The notes below the pieces were generated by a model. That model searched no databases and was not told the origin of the DNA. It worked only from the letters and a program-made list of their open reading frames with translations. A DNA stretch of 34,935 nt, taken from Acidobacteriota bacterium. GTDB taxonomy: Bacteria > Acidobacteriota > Blastocatellia > Pyrinomonadales > Pyrinomonadaceae. The stretch covers positions 1 through 34,935 of the forward strand of contig JAIVJC010000150.1 of the NCBI GenBank assembly GCA_020200235.1. The letters are read 5' to 3'. The translations under genes were made by a program, and so were the position numbers. Positions 8,639 to 15,935 of the stretch are shown in pieces. Position 1 is the first letter of the stretch. Each line of letters opens with the position of its first letter.

Positions 8639-9088
8639 TCAGAAGAGTTTCCGGCTGTCGAGCAGGAGCGTGACGGGTCCGTCGTTGACCAGCTCGACCT
8701 CCATCATCTTGCGAAAACTCCCCGTCTCGACCGGCAGCCCCGCGCGGCGCGCCTCCGCCACGAAGAACTCGTACAGCCCTTGCGCCGCCTCGGGCGGGGC
8801 GGCTTCGATCCACGAGGGTCTGCGCCCGCGCCTCGCGTCGCCGTAGAGCGTGAACTGCGAGACGACGAGCAGCGCGCCGCCCCCTTCGACGACCGAGACG
8901 TTCATCCGCCCCTCCGCGTCGTCGAAGACGCGCAGGTTGGCGATCTTCTCGACGAGGTAGCGCGCGTCCGGCTCCGCGTCGTCGCGCGCCACGCCCAGCA
9001 GCACGACGAGCCCCGCGCCGATCTCCCCGACCGTCTCGCCCCCGACCCTCACGCTCGCGCGCGTCACGCGCTGCAACACGGCTCGCAT
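8639..9088 (-). CDS. dtd: D-aminoacyl-tRNA deacylase
   Basis: A 149-residue homodimeric enzyme that removes D-amino acids (and glycine) mischarged on tRNA. It starts [17 protein letters not shown], the standard DTD N-terminus. Both active-site motifs are visible: [16 protein letters not shown] near residue 78 and [12 protein letters not shown] near 133, the latter holding the cross-subunit Gly-Pro. Length is normal. The ATG at 9088 lies 2 bases after the stop of the DUF4337 gene, so the two are probably co-transcribed and translationally coupled. Confidence 0.96.
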   Translation of the reverse strand: MRAVLQRVTRASVRVGGETVGEIGAGLVVLLGVARDDAEPDARYLVEKIANLRVFDDAEGRMNVSVVEGGGALLVVSQFTLYGDARRGRRPSWIEAAPPEAAQGLYEFFVAEARRAGLPVETGSFRKMMEVELVNDGPVTLLLDSRKLF

Positions 9089-9090
9089 CT

Positions 9091-9723
9091 TTAGAAGGGG
9101 AGTTTGACGAAGAGGAAGAATCCGTTGAGCATGAGCACGGACGCGACCGCCCCGGCGGCGACGGCGCCCGTGACGACCGCGCGCGAGTTGGCGAGGATGG
9201 CGACGGAGGCGAGGACGATGGCGATCTGGAAGAGCGCCTCGGCGAAGTCGAAGTTCGGGTCTTGCCGCTGCGCGCGCTCGCGCTGCGCCGCGAAGTCCTG
9301 CGCGCGCGCGGAGAGCTCCTTCTTGCCCTCGCCCTTGAGCGGGTTGTCGGGCTCGTTCTTGTCTGGCTCGCTCTCGTAGCGCGCGGCGGTCTCGCGGTAC
9401 GTCTTGATCTTCTCTTCGATGCCCTGCCGCACCTCGGGCTTGAGCGAGTCGCCGTGCATCGCGAGCTCGCTCTCGAGCTCGTCGGCGGCGAGCCTGTAGC
9501 CCGTCTGCCGGATGTTCTTCGCCTGGTAGAAAGACCAGGTGTCGCTCGCCTGGATGTTGTTGTTGAACATGTCCTCGGCGACGTTACCGCCGCCCAAAGA
9601 AGTGATCGCCAGCAGCATCGCCATGAACGCGATCAGCAGCGCCACGCGCGAGCGGAAACGCTCGTTCGCCGCGCCCGCCTCCCCGACCTCCGCGATGTGA
9701 TCCGCCGCGTCGCTCGCTTCCAT
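9091..9723 (-). CDS. DUF4337-like membrane protein
   Basis: A 210-residue membrane protein. A short N-terminal tail leads to a first helix near 28-45 ([20 protein letters not shown]). Then come [21 protein letters not shown], a charged coiled-coil region near 75-145, and two closing helices ([20 protein letters not shown] and [16 protein letters not shown]). The Asn-rich segment followed by Trp-x-x-Tyr-Gln-Ala-Lys is what I remember as the DUF4337 signature. The role is unknown. Placement directly before dtd suggests co-transcription rather than shared function. Confidence 0.8.
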   Translation of the reverse strand: MEASDAADHIAEVGEAGAANERFRSRVALLIAFMAMLLAITSLGGGNVAEDMFNNNIQASDTWSFYQAKNIRQTGYRLAADELESELAMHGDSLKPEVRQGIEEKIKTYRETAARYESEPDKNEPDNPLKGEGKKELSARAQDFAAQRERAQRQDPNFDFAEALFQIAIVLASVAILANSRAVVTGAVAAGAVASVLMLNGFFLFVKLPF

Positions 9724-9781
9724 CGTCTAGCTTTCCTTCCTGGTGTAGCCGACCCTTAACATGCCGGTCGCGCGACGCTCA

Positions 9782-10610
9782 TTACTGCAACACGAAGTTG
9801 AATCTGATCGTGCCTGAAACCCTGACGGGCACGCCATCAAGCAACGTCGGTGTAAACTTCCATTTCTTCGCTGATTGGACGCTCGCTTCCTGGAGGGCGC
9901 GGGGACCGCACACAGGTTCGGCTTCGATCACTTTGCCCGTCTCGTCGACGACTACGCGCACAAGCACCGTCCCCTGCACGCGCCCCTGCCGCGCCAACGG
10001 CGGGTAACCGGGTTGGGGTCTGACAACTGCGCTCCGGCATTTTCGCCGCGATGTCGAGCAGGCGTCTGAAAGTCGCGTCCCTCCTGGCTGAGTCGCGCGT
10101 GACCAAGTAGACGTACCCGAGCCCCACGAGCGTGCGCGTCAACAGCCTGTGCCCCGCCGCGAGGGTCTTCTCCCGACTCGACAGGGCGCGCTCAAGTTGC
10201 TCCCTCGCCTTCCCGTAGTCGCCCCTTTTGAAGTAGATGCCCGCCACGTCCTCGCGCGTCTGGCTCGTCAGCGCGTCGTGCGCGGCGAGCCGCTTTTCGA
10301 AGATCGCGAGAGCGCGCTCGTAGGCTTCGAGGGCGCGGTCTGCCTTGCCGAGGGCGCTGAGGACGCCGCCTAAGTTGCTGAGCGCCGCGCCGAGCGGGGC
10401 GTCCTCCAGACCGGGCGCCTTCTCCCTGAGCGCCACGGCGCGTTCCGCGAGTGGCAGAGCCTCCGCGTATTTCTCTGCCTTGAAGAGCTCGACGACCTCG
10501 CGGCTCAGCCGCGCCGCTTCGGCGACTTCCGCGCCCGCCTGTCCGGCGACTCGCGGGTACGTCGCACCGTTAAGCAGCAGGATGATCAGTGCGGCGACGA
10601 CGTACTTCAT
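9782..10610 (-). pseudogene. TPR protein with C-terminal TonB domain, frameshifted
   Basis: The first frame starts at 10610 with a signal peptide (MKYVVAALIILLLNGATYP) and several TPR repeats, for example ALPLAERAVALREKA and ALEAYERALAIFEKR, ending at about IAAKMPERS. There the frame turns into low-quality sequence. The frame one base over carries RPQPGYPPLARQGRVQGTV, then VDETGKVIEAEPVCGP and the terminal IRFNFVLQ, a clean TonB C-terminal-like domain. Such TPR-plus-TonB secreted proteins are common in acidobacteria. The join is near 10020-10060. The usual Pro-rich linker and last TPRs seem short, so an out-of-frame deletion is as likely as a one-base error. A sequencing error cannot be excluded. 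Confidence 0.8.
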
Positions 10611-10634
10611 GGCTCCACACCTCCCAGCCGCCGC

Positions 10635-11354
10635 CTATTTTTTCGGCGGGCGGCTCGGTCTGACCTCGACGCGGCTCGGCAGGCTCCGCTCGTCGTGGCG
10701 CAGCAGATCGATGACGACGCGCGCGATGTCGGAGGGTTGCAACTGCCAGCCCTTCGACTCGTCGGGCGTGTCGCCGCCGAAGGCGGTGTTGACCGAGCCG
10801 GGCATCACGTAGCTGACCTTGATGCCGTCCTGGCGCACCTCCTGCATCAGCGCCTCGCTGAACCCGTTGAGGGCGAACTTCGAGGCGTTGTAGGCTGCCA
10901 TCTCCGGGTGCGGGTTCGCGCCCGCGAGCGACGAGATGTTGATGACGTAGCCGCCGCCGCGCTCTTTCATCAGAGGGATCGCCTCGCGGCAGCAGTAGAA
11001 GACGCCGAACAGGTTCGTCTCGAGCACCGCGCGGAAGTCTTCGGGCGAGGTCTCATCGACGCGACCGAACTTGCCCACCCCCGCGTTGTTCACCAGCACG
11101 TCCACGCCGCCGAACTCCGCGACCGCGTGCGCGAACAAAGCGCGCACCGACTCGTAATCGCGCACGTCGCAGACCGCTCCCGTCACACGCGCGTCGCCCG
11201 CGTCGCCCAACTCGTCGACCGCCCGCTTGATCTCGTCAACGTCCCTCGCGCTGACGCAGACGTTCATGCCCTCGCGCACGAGCGCCTCCGCGATGGCGCG
11301 ACCGATGCCCTTCGTGCTGCCCGTAACGACGGCGCTCTTACCATTGATCTCCAT
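10635..11354 (-). CDS. Short-chain dehydrogenase/reductase
   Basis: A 239-residue classical SDR oxidoreductase. The cofactor motif TGSTKGIG is near residue 11, followed by NNAGVGKFG near 89, the catalytic Ser in VINISSLAG and the active-site YNASKFAL near 152. The PGSVNT loop after strand 6 is standard. Arg in the SARD segment suggests NADP. The substrate cannot be told; FabG-like 3-ketoacyl reductases and sepiapterin-type reductases share these motifs. It begins 10 bases after the gatB stop and ends 24 bases before the TPR/TonB gene, so all three probably form one minus-strand transcript. Confidence 0.9.
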   Translation of the reverse strand: MEINGKSAVVTGSTKGIGRAIAEALVREGMNVCVSARDVDEIKRAVDELGDAGDARVTGAVCDVRDYESVRALFAHAVAEFGGVDVLVNNAGVGKFGRVDETSPEDFRAVLETNLFGVFYCCREAIPLMKERGGGYVINISSLAGANPHPEMAAYNASKFALNGFSEALMQEVRQDGIKVSYVMPGSVNTAFGGDTPDESKGWQLQPSDIARVVIDLLRHDERSLPSRVEVRPSRPPKK

Positions 11355-11364
11355 CGGTGATCGC

Positions 11365-12840
11365 TCAGCCCTTCAGTTTTTTCAGCAGCGTCTCGTTGAC
11401 CAGCTTCGGGTTCGCCTTGCCCTGCGACGCCTTCATCACCTGACCGACGAAGAAGCCGAGCAGCGACTCTTTGCCCGCGCGATACTGTTCGAGCTGCTTC
11501 GGGTTCGCGGCGACGACCTCTGAGACGATCCTCTCGATCTCGCCCGCGTCCGAGACCTGCGCGAGCCCCTGCTCTTCGACGATCGCCGAGGCAGTCTTGC
11601 CCGTCCTGAACATTTCGACCAGCACGTCCTTCGCCTGCTTGCCGCTGATCTTGCCCCCGTCGACGAGGCGCACGAGCGCGCCCAGCTCCTCGGGCGCGAC
11701 CGGCGACTCCTCAGCCCCGCGCCCCGCGGCTTCGAGTTCGCGCAGCACCTCAGACCTGATCCAGTTCGACGCCGCGCGCGCGTTTTCCGAAGCCTTCGCC
11801 GCGCGCTCGAAGTAGTCGGCGAGCGCGCGCCCCGAGGTGAGCTGCGAGGCGTCCGGGTAGGAGAGACCGTACTCGTCCATGAAGCGCGCGCGGCGGGCTT
11901 CGGGAAGCTCCGGCATCTCGGCGCGCACGCGCTCGGCGAAACCTTCGGGCAGGACGAGCGGCGGCAGGTCCGGCTCGGGGAAGTAGCGGTAGTCGTGCGC
12001 CTCCTCCTTCGAGCGCATGACGCGCGTCTCGCCGAGGTGATCGTCCCACAGCCGCGTCTCCTGCGAGACGCGCCCGCCCGACTCGATCAACTCGATCTGC
12101 CGCTCGATCTCGAACTCGATAGCCTTCTGCATGAAGCGCACCGAGTTCAGGTTCTTCAGCTCGACCTTCGTGCCGAAGCCCTCGCCCGTGCGGCGCACCG
12201 AGACGTTCGCCTCGCAGCGCAGGTTCCCCTTCTCCATGTCGGCTTCCGACGCCCCGACCCATTGCAGCGCGCGGCGGACGTGGTTGACGTAGTCGTAAGC
12301 CTCCCACGACGTGCGGAAGTCGGGCTCGGTGACGATCTCGGCGAGCGGCGTGCCCGCGCGGTTGAGGTCGACGTAGGAGAAGCGATCCGTCTCGGGCAGC
12401 CCCTCGTGGACGTTCTTCCCGGCGTCCTCCTCGAGGTGCAGCCGCAGGATGCGGACCTTCATCGGCTTCCACTCGCGCGCGTGCCCCGACTCGTCGCGCA
12501 CAGAGGTCATCATCTCGAGCTCGCCGCGCTCCGAGAACGGTTGGTCGTACTGAGAGATCTGGTAGCCCTTCGGGAGATCGGGATAGAAATAGTTTTTGCG
12601 CGCGAAGACGGAGCGCCCGTTGAGTTCGAGCCCCAGCGCGAGCGCGGCGCGCGCGCCGAGTTCGACCGCGCGCCAGTTGAGCACGGGGAGCGCGCCCGGC
12701 AGCCCCAGGCAGACGGGGCAGGTGTTGGAGTTCGGCTCGTCGCCGAAGCGCGTCGAGCAGCCGCAGAAGATTTTCGACTCCGTGCTGAGCTGCGCGTGAA
12801 TCTCCAGCCCGATGACTACTTCCCAGCCTTCTTTGATCAT
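11365..12840 (-). CDS. gatB: Asp-tRNA(Asn)/Glu-tRNA(Gln) amidotransferase subunit B
   Basis: GatB is the tRNA-binding kinase/transamidase subunit of the GatCAB complex, which makes Gln-tRNA and Asn-tRNA from misacylated precursors. The 491-residue protein starts EGWEVVIGLEIHAQLST and has the zinc site CGCSTRFGDEPN...CPVCLGLPGALPV with four cysteines near 27-46. ARKNYFYPDLPKGYQISQYD follows near 83, then RTGEGFGTKVELKNLNS. The C-terminal YqeY-like tail ends VGQVMKASQGKANPKLVNETL. Full length. gatA and gatC are not in the window. It is the first gene of the minus-strand run, with a promoter candidate about 130 bases upstream. Confidence 0.97.
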   Translation of the reverse strand: MIKEGWEVVIGLEIHAQLSTESKIFCGCSTRFGDEPNSNTCPVCLGLPGALPVLNWRAVELGARAALALGLELNGRSVFARKNYFYPDLPKGYQISQYDQPFSERGELEMMTSVRDESGHAREWKPMKVRILRLHLEEDAGKNVHEGLPETDRFSYVDLNRAGTPLAEIVTEPDFRTSWEAYDYVNHVRRALQWVGASEADMEKGNLRCEANVSVRRTGEGFGTKVELKNLNSVRFMQKAIEFEIERQIELIESGGRVSQETRLWDDHLGETRVMRSKEEAHDYRYFPEPDLPPLVLPEGFAERVRAEMPELPEARRARFMDEYGLSYPDASQLTSGRALADYFERAAKASENARAASNWIRSEVLRELEAAGRGAEESPVAPEELGALVRLVDGGKISGKQAKDVLVEMFRTGKTASAIVEEQGLAQVSDAGEIERIVSEVVAANPKQLEQYRAGKESLLGFFVGQVMKASQGKANPKLVNETLLKKLKG

Positions 12841-12847
12841 TAGTCCT

Positions 12848-12939
12848 TTGTCAGTCGTCAGTTGTCAGTCGCTGAATTCGTCCCGGTCGTTTGCCCTTCA
12901 TTTGTTAATGACGGACAACTGACCACTGACTACTGACAG
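12848..12939. repeat. Palindromic heptamer array, site 3 (unit TYGTCAG)
   Basis: The left arm (12848-12874) is TTGTCAG TCGTCAG TTGTCAG TCGCTGA. The right arm (about 12911-12938) carries the complementary ACTGACC ACTGACT ACTGACA units. They are separated by about 35 bases. The array lies just upstream of gatB in the divergent gap to the DUF4383-like gene. The order is TCA then TGA on the plus strand, as at site 2. Confidence 0.83.
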
Positions 12940-12971
12940 CTTTTGGGTTCGACAAAGTCGCGTTTGCGCCG

Positions 12972-13001
12972 AGTATAGCACCCGCTTCGAGCCTCGGCGA
13001 A
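12972..13001 (-). promoter_or_regulatory. Candidate promoter for gatB
   Basis: On the minus strand TTCGCC (12996-13001) and TATACT (12972-12977) are 18 bases apart. A transcript from here would pass through the heptamer array at site 3 before the gatB ATG at 12840. The rest of the 12841-13174 gap holds a possible plus-strand TATACAAT -10 near 13048 with no clear -35. Confidence 0.5.
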
Positions 13002-13174
13002 ACCGACCCGCCGGGGGTAAAATCGTGCGCCGCGCGCCGCGAAGTGTTATACAATCCACCCGGTTTCACTTCCATGTCCGTAGTTCTAGGGCGGCTGCGA
13101 CTACCCCGCGCGTGCGGGAGTTTGCCGCGCACCTGATTCCAAACCTTTTCTCCCTAAGGAGGCTACTCGGTAAC

Positions 13175-13597
13175 ATGGCAAAAACAATTGCAACCGTCAT
13201 CGGCGTCGCGTTCCTGCTCGTCGGGATCGTCGGCTTCGTCGCACCCGGCGTCGGCGGCTTCCATCTGAGCTTCGCGCACAACCTGATCCACATCGTCTCC
13301 GGCGCGCTCGCCCTCTATTTCGGTCTCGCCGGATCACTCGCGGCGGCGCGCACGTTCGACATCGTCTTCGGCGTAGTTTACGGTCTACTCGGCGTGTGCG
13401 GCTTCCTCCTGGGCAAACCGGGCACGCCCGGCATGCCCGGCATGGCGGCTGATGACCGCCTCTTCAAGGTGCTGCCGAGAACTCTCGAACTCGGGACGAG
13501 CGACCACCTGTTCCACATCGTCCTCGGCATCATCTTCGTCGCCGCCGGACTGATGACCAAAGCCATGGTCACGGACAACGACAGGGATCGCGCCTAG
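13175..13597 (+). CDS. DUF4383-like four-helix membrane protein
   Basis: A 140-residue inner-membrane protein. The start at 13175 (MAKTIATVIGVAFL) is set by the strong ribosome binding site TAAGGAGG; the track's start 50 codons earlier is upstream of it. Four hydrophobic helices are visible: near 4-25, 34-52, 58-80 and 117-132. The segment HNLIHIVSGALALYFGLAG and the later DHLFHIVLGIIFVAAGL are repeated halves, each with a His in the helix. This His-containing duplicated pattern resembles the DUF4383 family, whose role is unknown. A Pro/Gly/Met-rich loop (GKPGTPGMPGMA) separates the halves. Confidence 0.75.
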   Translation: MAKTIATVIGVAFLLVGIVGFVAPGVGGFHLSFAHNLIHIVSGALALYFGLAGSLAAARTFDIVFGVVYGLLGVCGFLLGKPGTPGMPGMAADDRLFKVLPRTLELGTSDHLFHIVLGIIFVAAGLMTKAMVTDNDRDRA

Positions 13598-13635
13598 GCT
13601 TCTGCCGACCCGTCTGGTCGGCTCGCGGGAATTTT

Positions 13636-13702
13636 CAGGGTCACGTCGGCGAACGGGCGTCACACGCCCACAGCGTTCACCGCCGCGACCCTGTTTTTCT
13701 TT
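13636..13702 (+). terminator. Candidate intrinsic terminator after the DUF4383-like gene
   Basis: CAGGGTC (13636-13642) pairs with GACCCTG (13687-13693). Inside are CGGCG/CGCCG and GGGCGT/ACGCCC stems, and the T-rich run TTTTTCTTT follows at 13694-13702. A smaller hairpin, GCCGACC/GGTCGGC, precedes it at 13604-13622. The T-tract makes termination of the plus-strand transcript likely. Confidence 0.6.
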
Positions 13703-13755
13703 CGTCGCTTTGCCGCCCGTCGGCTCGGCGGGGTAAGATGCCGGTTCGTTCACCC

Positions 13756-13794
13756 GCGCGCGAGTCTTGCATGAGGTTCGCAAGACCCGCGCGC
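13756..13794. repeat. Hairpin upstream of mtnA remnant
   Basis: Arms 13756-13770 and 13780-13794 pair at 14 of 15 positions (GCGCGCGAGTCTTGC and its complement) around a 9-base loop. TAAATTTTT follows on the plus strand, so it could also act as a terminator or leader structure 30 bases before the mtnA ATG. I see no S-adenosylmethionine riboswitch core here. Confidence 0.65.
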
Positions 13795-13823
13795 TAAATT
13801 TTTCTGCGGAGCGTTCTGAAGCG

Positions 13824-14769
13824 ATGATCAAGACCGTGGAGTGGACCGACGAGGGCGTGCGCATGATCGATCAGCGCTTGATGCCGACCTAGGAGAAGTA
13901 CCTGACGCTGCGCTCGTGCGAGGAGGTGGCGGACGCGATCAAGCAGATACTTCGACTACATGTGCGACGTGATGGCGGCGACGCGCCCGACCGCCGTCAA
14001 CCTCTTCTGGGGCATCGAGCGGATGCGCGAGCGCTTCCGCCGCGCCTGCGCCGAGACCTCGGACGTCGAATCGATCAAGCTCAGCCTCGTCGAAGAGGCG
14101 AAGAAGATTCACGACGACGACATCGCCTCGAACCGCGCGCTGGGCCGCTTCGGCGGCGAGCTGATCCCCGACGGCTCGACCGTGCTCACGCACTGCAACG
14201 CGGGCGCGCTCGCCACCGCGGGCGACTACGGCACGGCGCTCGGCGTCATCCGCGGCGCGCGCGACGCCGGCAAGCGCATCGCCGTCATCGCCGACGAGAC
14301 GCGCCCGTTCCTGCAGGGAGCGCGCCTCACCGCGTGGGAGCTGGCGAAGGACGAAATCCCCGTCACGGTCATCACCGACAACATGGCGGGGCACGTGATG
14401 AAGCAGGGGAAGGTTGACGCGGTGGTCGTCGGGGCGGATCGCATCGCGGCGAACGGCGACACGGCGAACAAGATCGGCACCTACATGGTCGCCGTGCTCG
14501 CCCGCCAGCACGACATCCCCTTCTACGTCGCCGCGCCCGTCTCGACCGTCGATCTCAACATCGCCGAGGGCTCGCAAATCCCCATCGAGGAGCGCGACGC
14601 ACGCGAGGTCACGCACCTGCGCGAGCAGCAGCTCACGCCCACGGGAGTCCCCGCCCACAACCCCGCCTTCGACGTGACGCCGAACGAGATGATCGCCGCG
14701 ATCATCACCGACAAGGGCGTGGCGCGTCAGCCCTACACAACCAGCCTCAAAAAACTCGTGACGGGTTGA
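13824..14769 (+). pseudogene. mtnA: Broken methylthioribose-1-phosphate isomerase
   Basis: MtnA isomerises methylthioribose-1-phosphate to methylthioribulose-1-phosphate in methionine salvage. The gene starts normally at 13824 (MIKTVEWTDEGVRMIDQRLMPT) but meets TAG at 13890-13892. The same frame then continues [18 protein letters not shown] to about 13950. The next readable part, in the frame one base over, is [20 protein letters not shown] and runs to 14769. Between AIKQ and YFDYM the conserved RGAPAIG substrate-binding segment and roughly 30-40 residues are missing. Later active-site parts are intact: [10 protein letters not shown] with the catalytic Cys, [14 protein letters not shown], and [18 protein letters not shown] with the catalytic Asp. 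The track's 13960 ORF is only the surviving C-terminal part. Confidence 0.88.
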
Positions 14770-14790
14770 CCGTAACGGGTGACAGGGAAA

Positions 14791-14873
14791 AGTAATGAGT
14801 GATGAGTGATGAGTGATGAGTACGAATTGCTTTCACTCACTACTCATCACTCATCACTCATCACTCATCACTT
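14791..14873. repeat. Palindromic heptamer array, site 4 (unit TGATGAG)
   Basis: The left arm, 14791-14822, is built of repeated TGATGAG. The right arm, about 14841-14873, is its reverse complement and matches at 31 of 32 positions by my count. The loop is 18 bases. Outward pairing continues imperfectly through CCGTAACGGGTG and CACCCGTCACGG, almost to both flanking stop codons. The array fills the convergent gap between mtnA (stop 14769) and the epimerase (stop 14886). Confidence 0.92.
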
Positions 14874-14885
14874 TCTCGCCACCCG

Positions 14886-15848
14886 TCACGGCTGTTGAGC
14901 GAAGCGGCTCTGCTCCCACCAGTCGATCGTCTTCTGCAAACCCTCTTCCATCCCGACCCTCGGCTCGTAGCCGAGGAGGTCGCGCGCGCGCGTGATGTCG
15001 GCGAGGCTGTGGCGCACGTCGCCCGCGCGGGGCTCGCGGTAGTCGGTCCCCACGCCCGTCCGACCCGTGATCCCTTTCAGGATCGACAACAGCTCGTTGA
15101 GCGAGGTCTGCCGGCCGTTGGCGACGTTGATGACGTGCCCGACGGCGCGCGCGCTCTCCGCGGCGAGCAGGTTCGCCTCGACGGCGTTGGCGACGTAGGT
15201 GAAGTCGCGCGTCTGCTCGCCGTCGCCGTAGATGACGGGCGTCGTGCCGCCGGCGAGCGCGGCGATGAAGCGCGAGATGACGCCGGAGTATTGCGAAGAG
15301 GGGTCTTGCCGCGGACCGAAGATGTTGAAGTAGCGCAGCGCCACGGTTTCGAGCCCGTAGGCGCGGGAGAAGACCTGGCAGTAGTACTCGCCGACGAGTT
15401 TGGCGGCGGCGTAAGGGCTCAAGGGATCGGGCGGCATCGTCTCGACCTTCGGCAGCGTCGGCTGATCGCCGTAAGCCGAGGAGGACGCGGCGTAGACGAG
15501 GCGGCGCACGCCCGCGTCGCGCGCGGCGAGCAGCAGCGAGAACGTCCCCTCGACGCAGGCGTCGTGCGTTTCGCGCGGGTTCTCGACCGAGCGCGGCACC
15601 GAGGGGATCGCCGCCTCGTGGAAGACCAGCTCGACGCCTTCGAGCGCGCGCCTGAGCGCGTCGGCGTCGTTCAAGCTCCCGCGCACGAAATCGACGCCGC
15701 CCCCGACCTCCTCCAGGTTCTCCAAATGCCCGGTGGAGAGATCGTCGATGACGCGCACGCGCGCGCCGCGCGAGGCGAGCGCCGCCGCGATGTGCGAGCC
15801 GATGAACCCGGCTCCGCCGGTGACGAGTGCGATTCCTGAGAGAGCCAT
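14886..15848 (-). CDS. NAD-dependent UDP-sugar 4-epimerase, WbpP-like
   Basis: A 320-residue extended SDR that epimerises a UDP-hexose or UDP-N-acetylhexosamine at C4, feeding surface polysaccharide. The start at 15848 gives MALSGIALVTGGAGFIGSHI, with the Rossmann motif at once. The longer track start reads through the heptamer array. Visible motifs: FHEAAIPSVPRSVENP near 93, the catalytic Ser in YAASSSAYGDQP, the YAAAKLVGEYY active-site Tyr-Lys, LRYFNIFGPRQDPSSQYSGV and GDVRHSLADI. The SVPRS, YGD and RQDPS features recall WbpP-type UDP-GlcNAc 4-epimerases more than plain GalE. The real substrate is uncertain. UDP-glucose dehydrogenase lies directly upstream. Confidence 0.9.
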   Translation of the reverse strand: MALSGIALVTGGAGFIGSHIAAALASRGARVRVIDDLSTGHLENLEEVGGGVDFVRGSLNDADALRRALEGVELVFHEAAIPSVPRSVENPRETHDACVEGTFSLLLAARDAGVRRLVYAASSSAYGDQPTLPKVETMPPDPLSPYAAAKLVGEYYCQVFSRAYGLETVALRYFNIFGPRQDPSSQYSGVISRFIAALAGGTTPVIYGDGEQTRDFTYVANAVEANLLAAESARAVGHVINVANGRQTSLNELLSILKGITGRTGVGTDYREPRAGDVRHSLADITRARDLLGYEPRVGMEEGLQKTIDWWEQSRFAQQP

Positions 15849-15851
15849 AAG

Positions 15852-15931
15852 GTGATGAGTGATGAGTGATGAGTGATGGGTGGATGAGTCAGGGTTGTTA
15901 CTCATCACCCATCACTCATCACTCATCACTT
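15852..15931. repeat. Palindromic heptamer array, site 5 (unit TGATGAG)
   Basis: The left arm starts 3 bases upstream of the epimerase ATG and reads GTGATGA GTGATGA GTGATGA GTGATGG. The right arm (about 15899-15931) is the reverse complement with one unit fewer. The loop holds GTCAGGGTTGTTA. It ends four bases before the stop codon of the UDP-glucose dehydrogenase gene. Read on the minus strand it stays open in the epimerase frame, which explains the over-long ORF call there. Confidence 0.9.
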
Positions 15932-15935
15932 TAGT

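Noticed and set aside
13703-13823. SAM riboswitch ahead of mtnA
   Set aside because: Only a simple hairpin is visible; the multi-helix conserved core is not there.
13926-14417. 163-codon plus ORF over mtnA
   Set aside because: It is the original mtnA frame after the stop, which becomes nonsense beyond the deletion; not a separate gene.
14791-14873. Heptamer arrays as CRISPR or minisatellite
   Set aside because: Units are 7 bases without spacers, arranged as palindromes; no cas genes are present.
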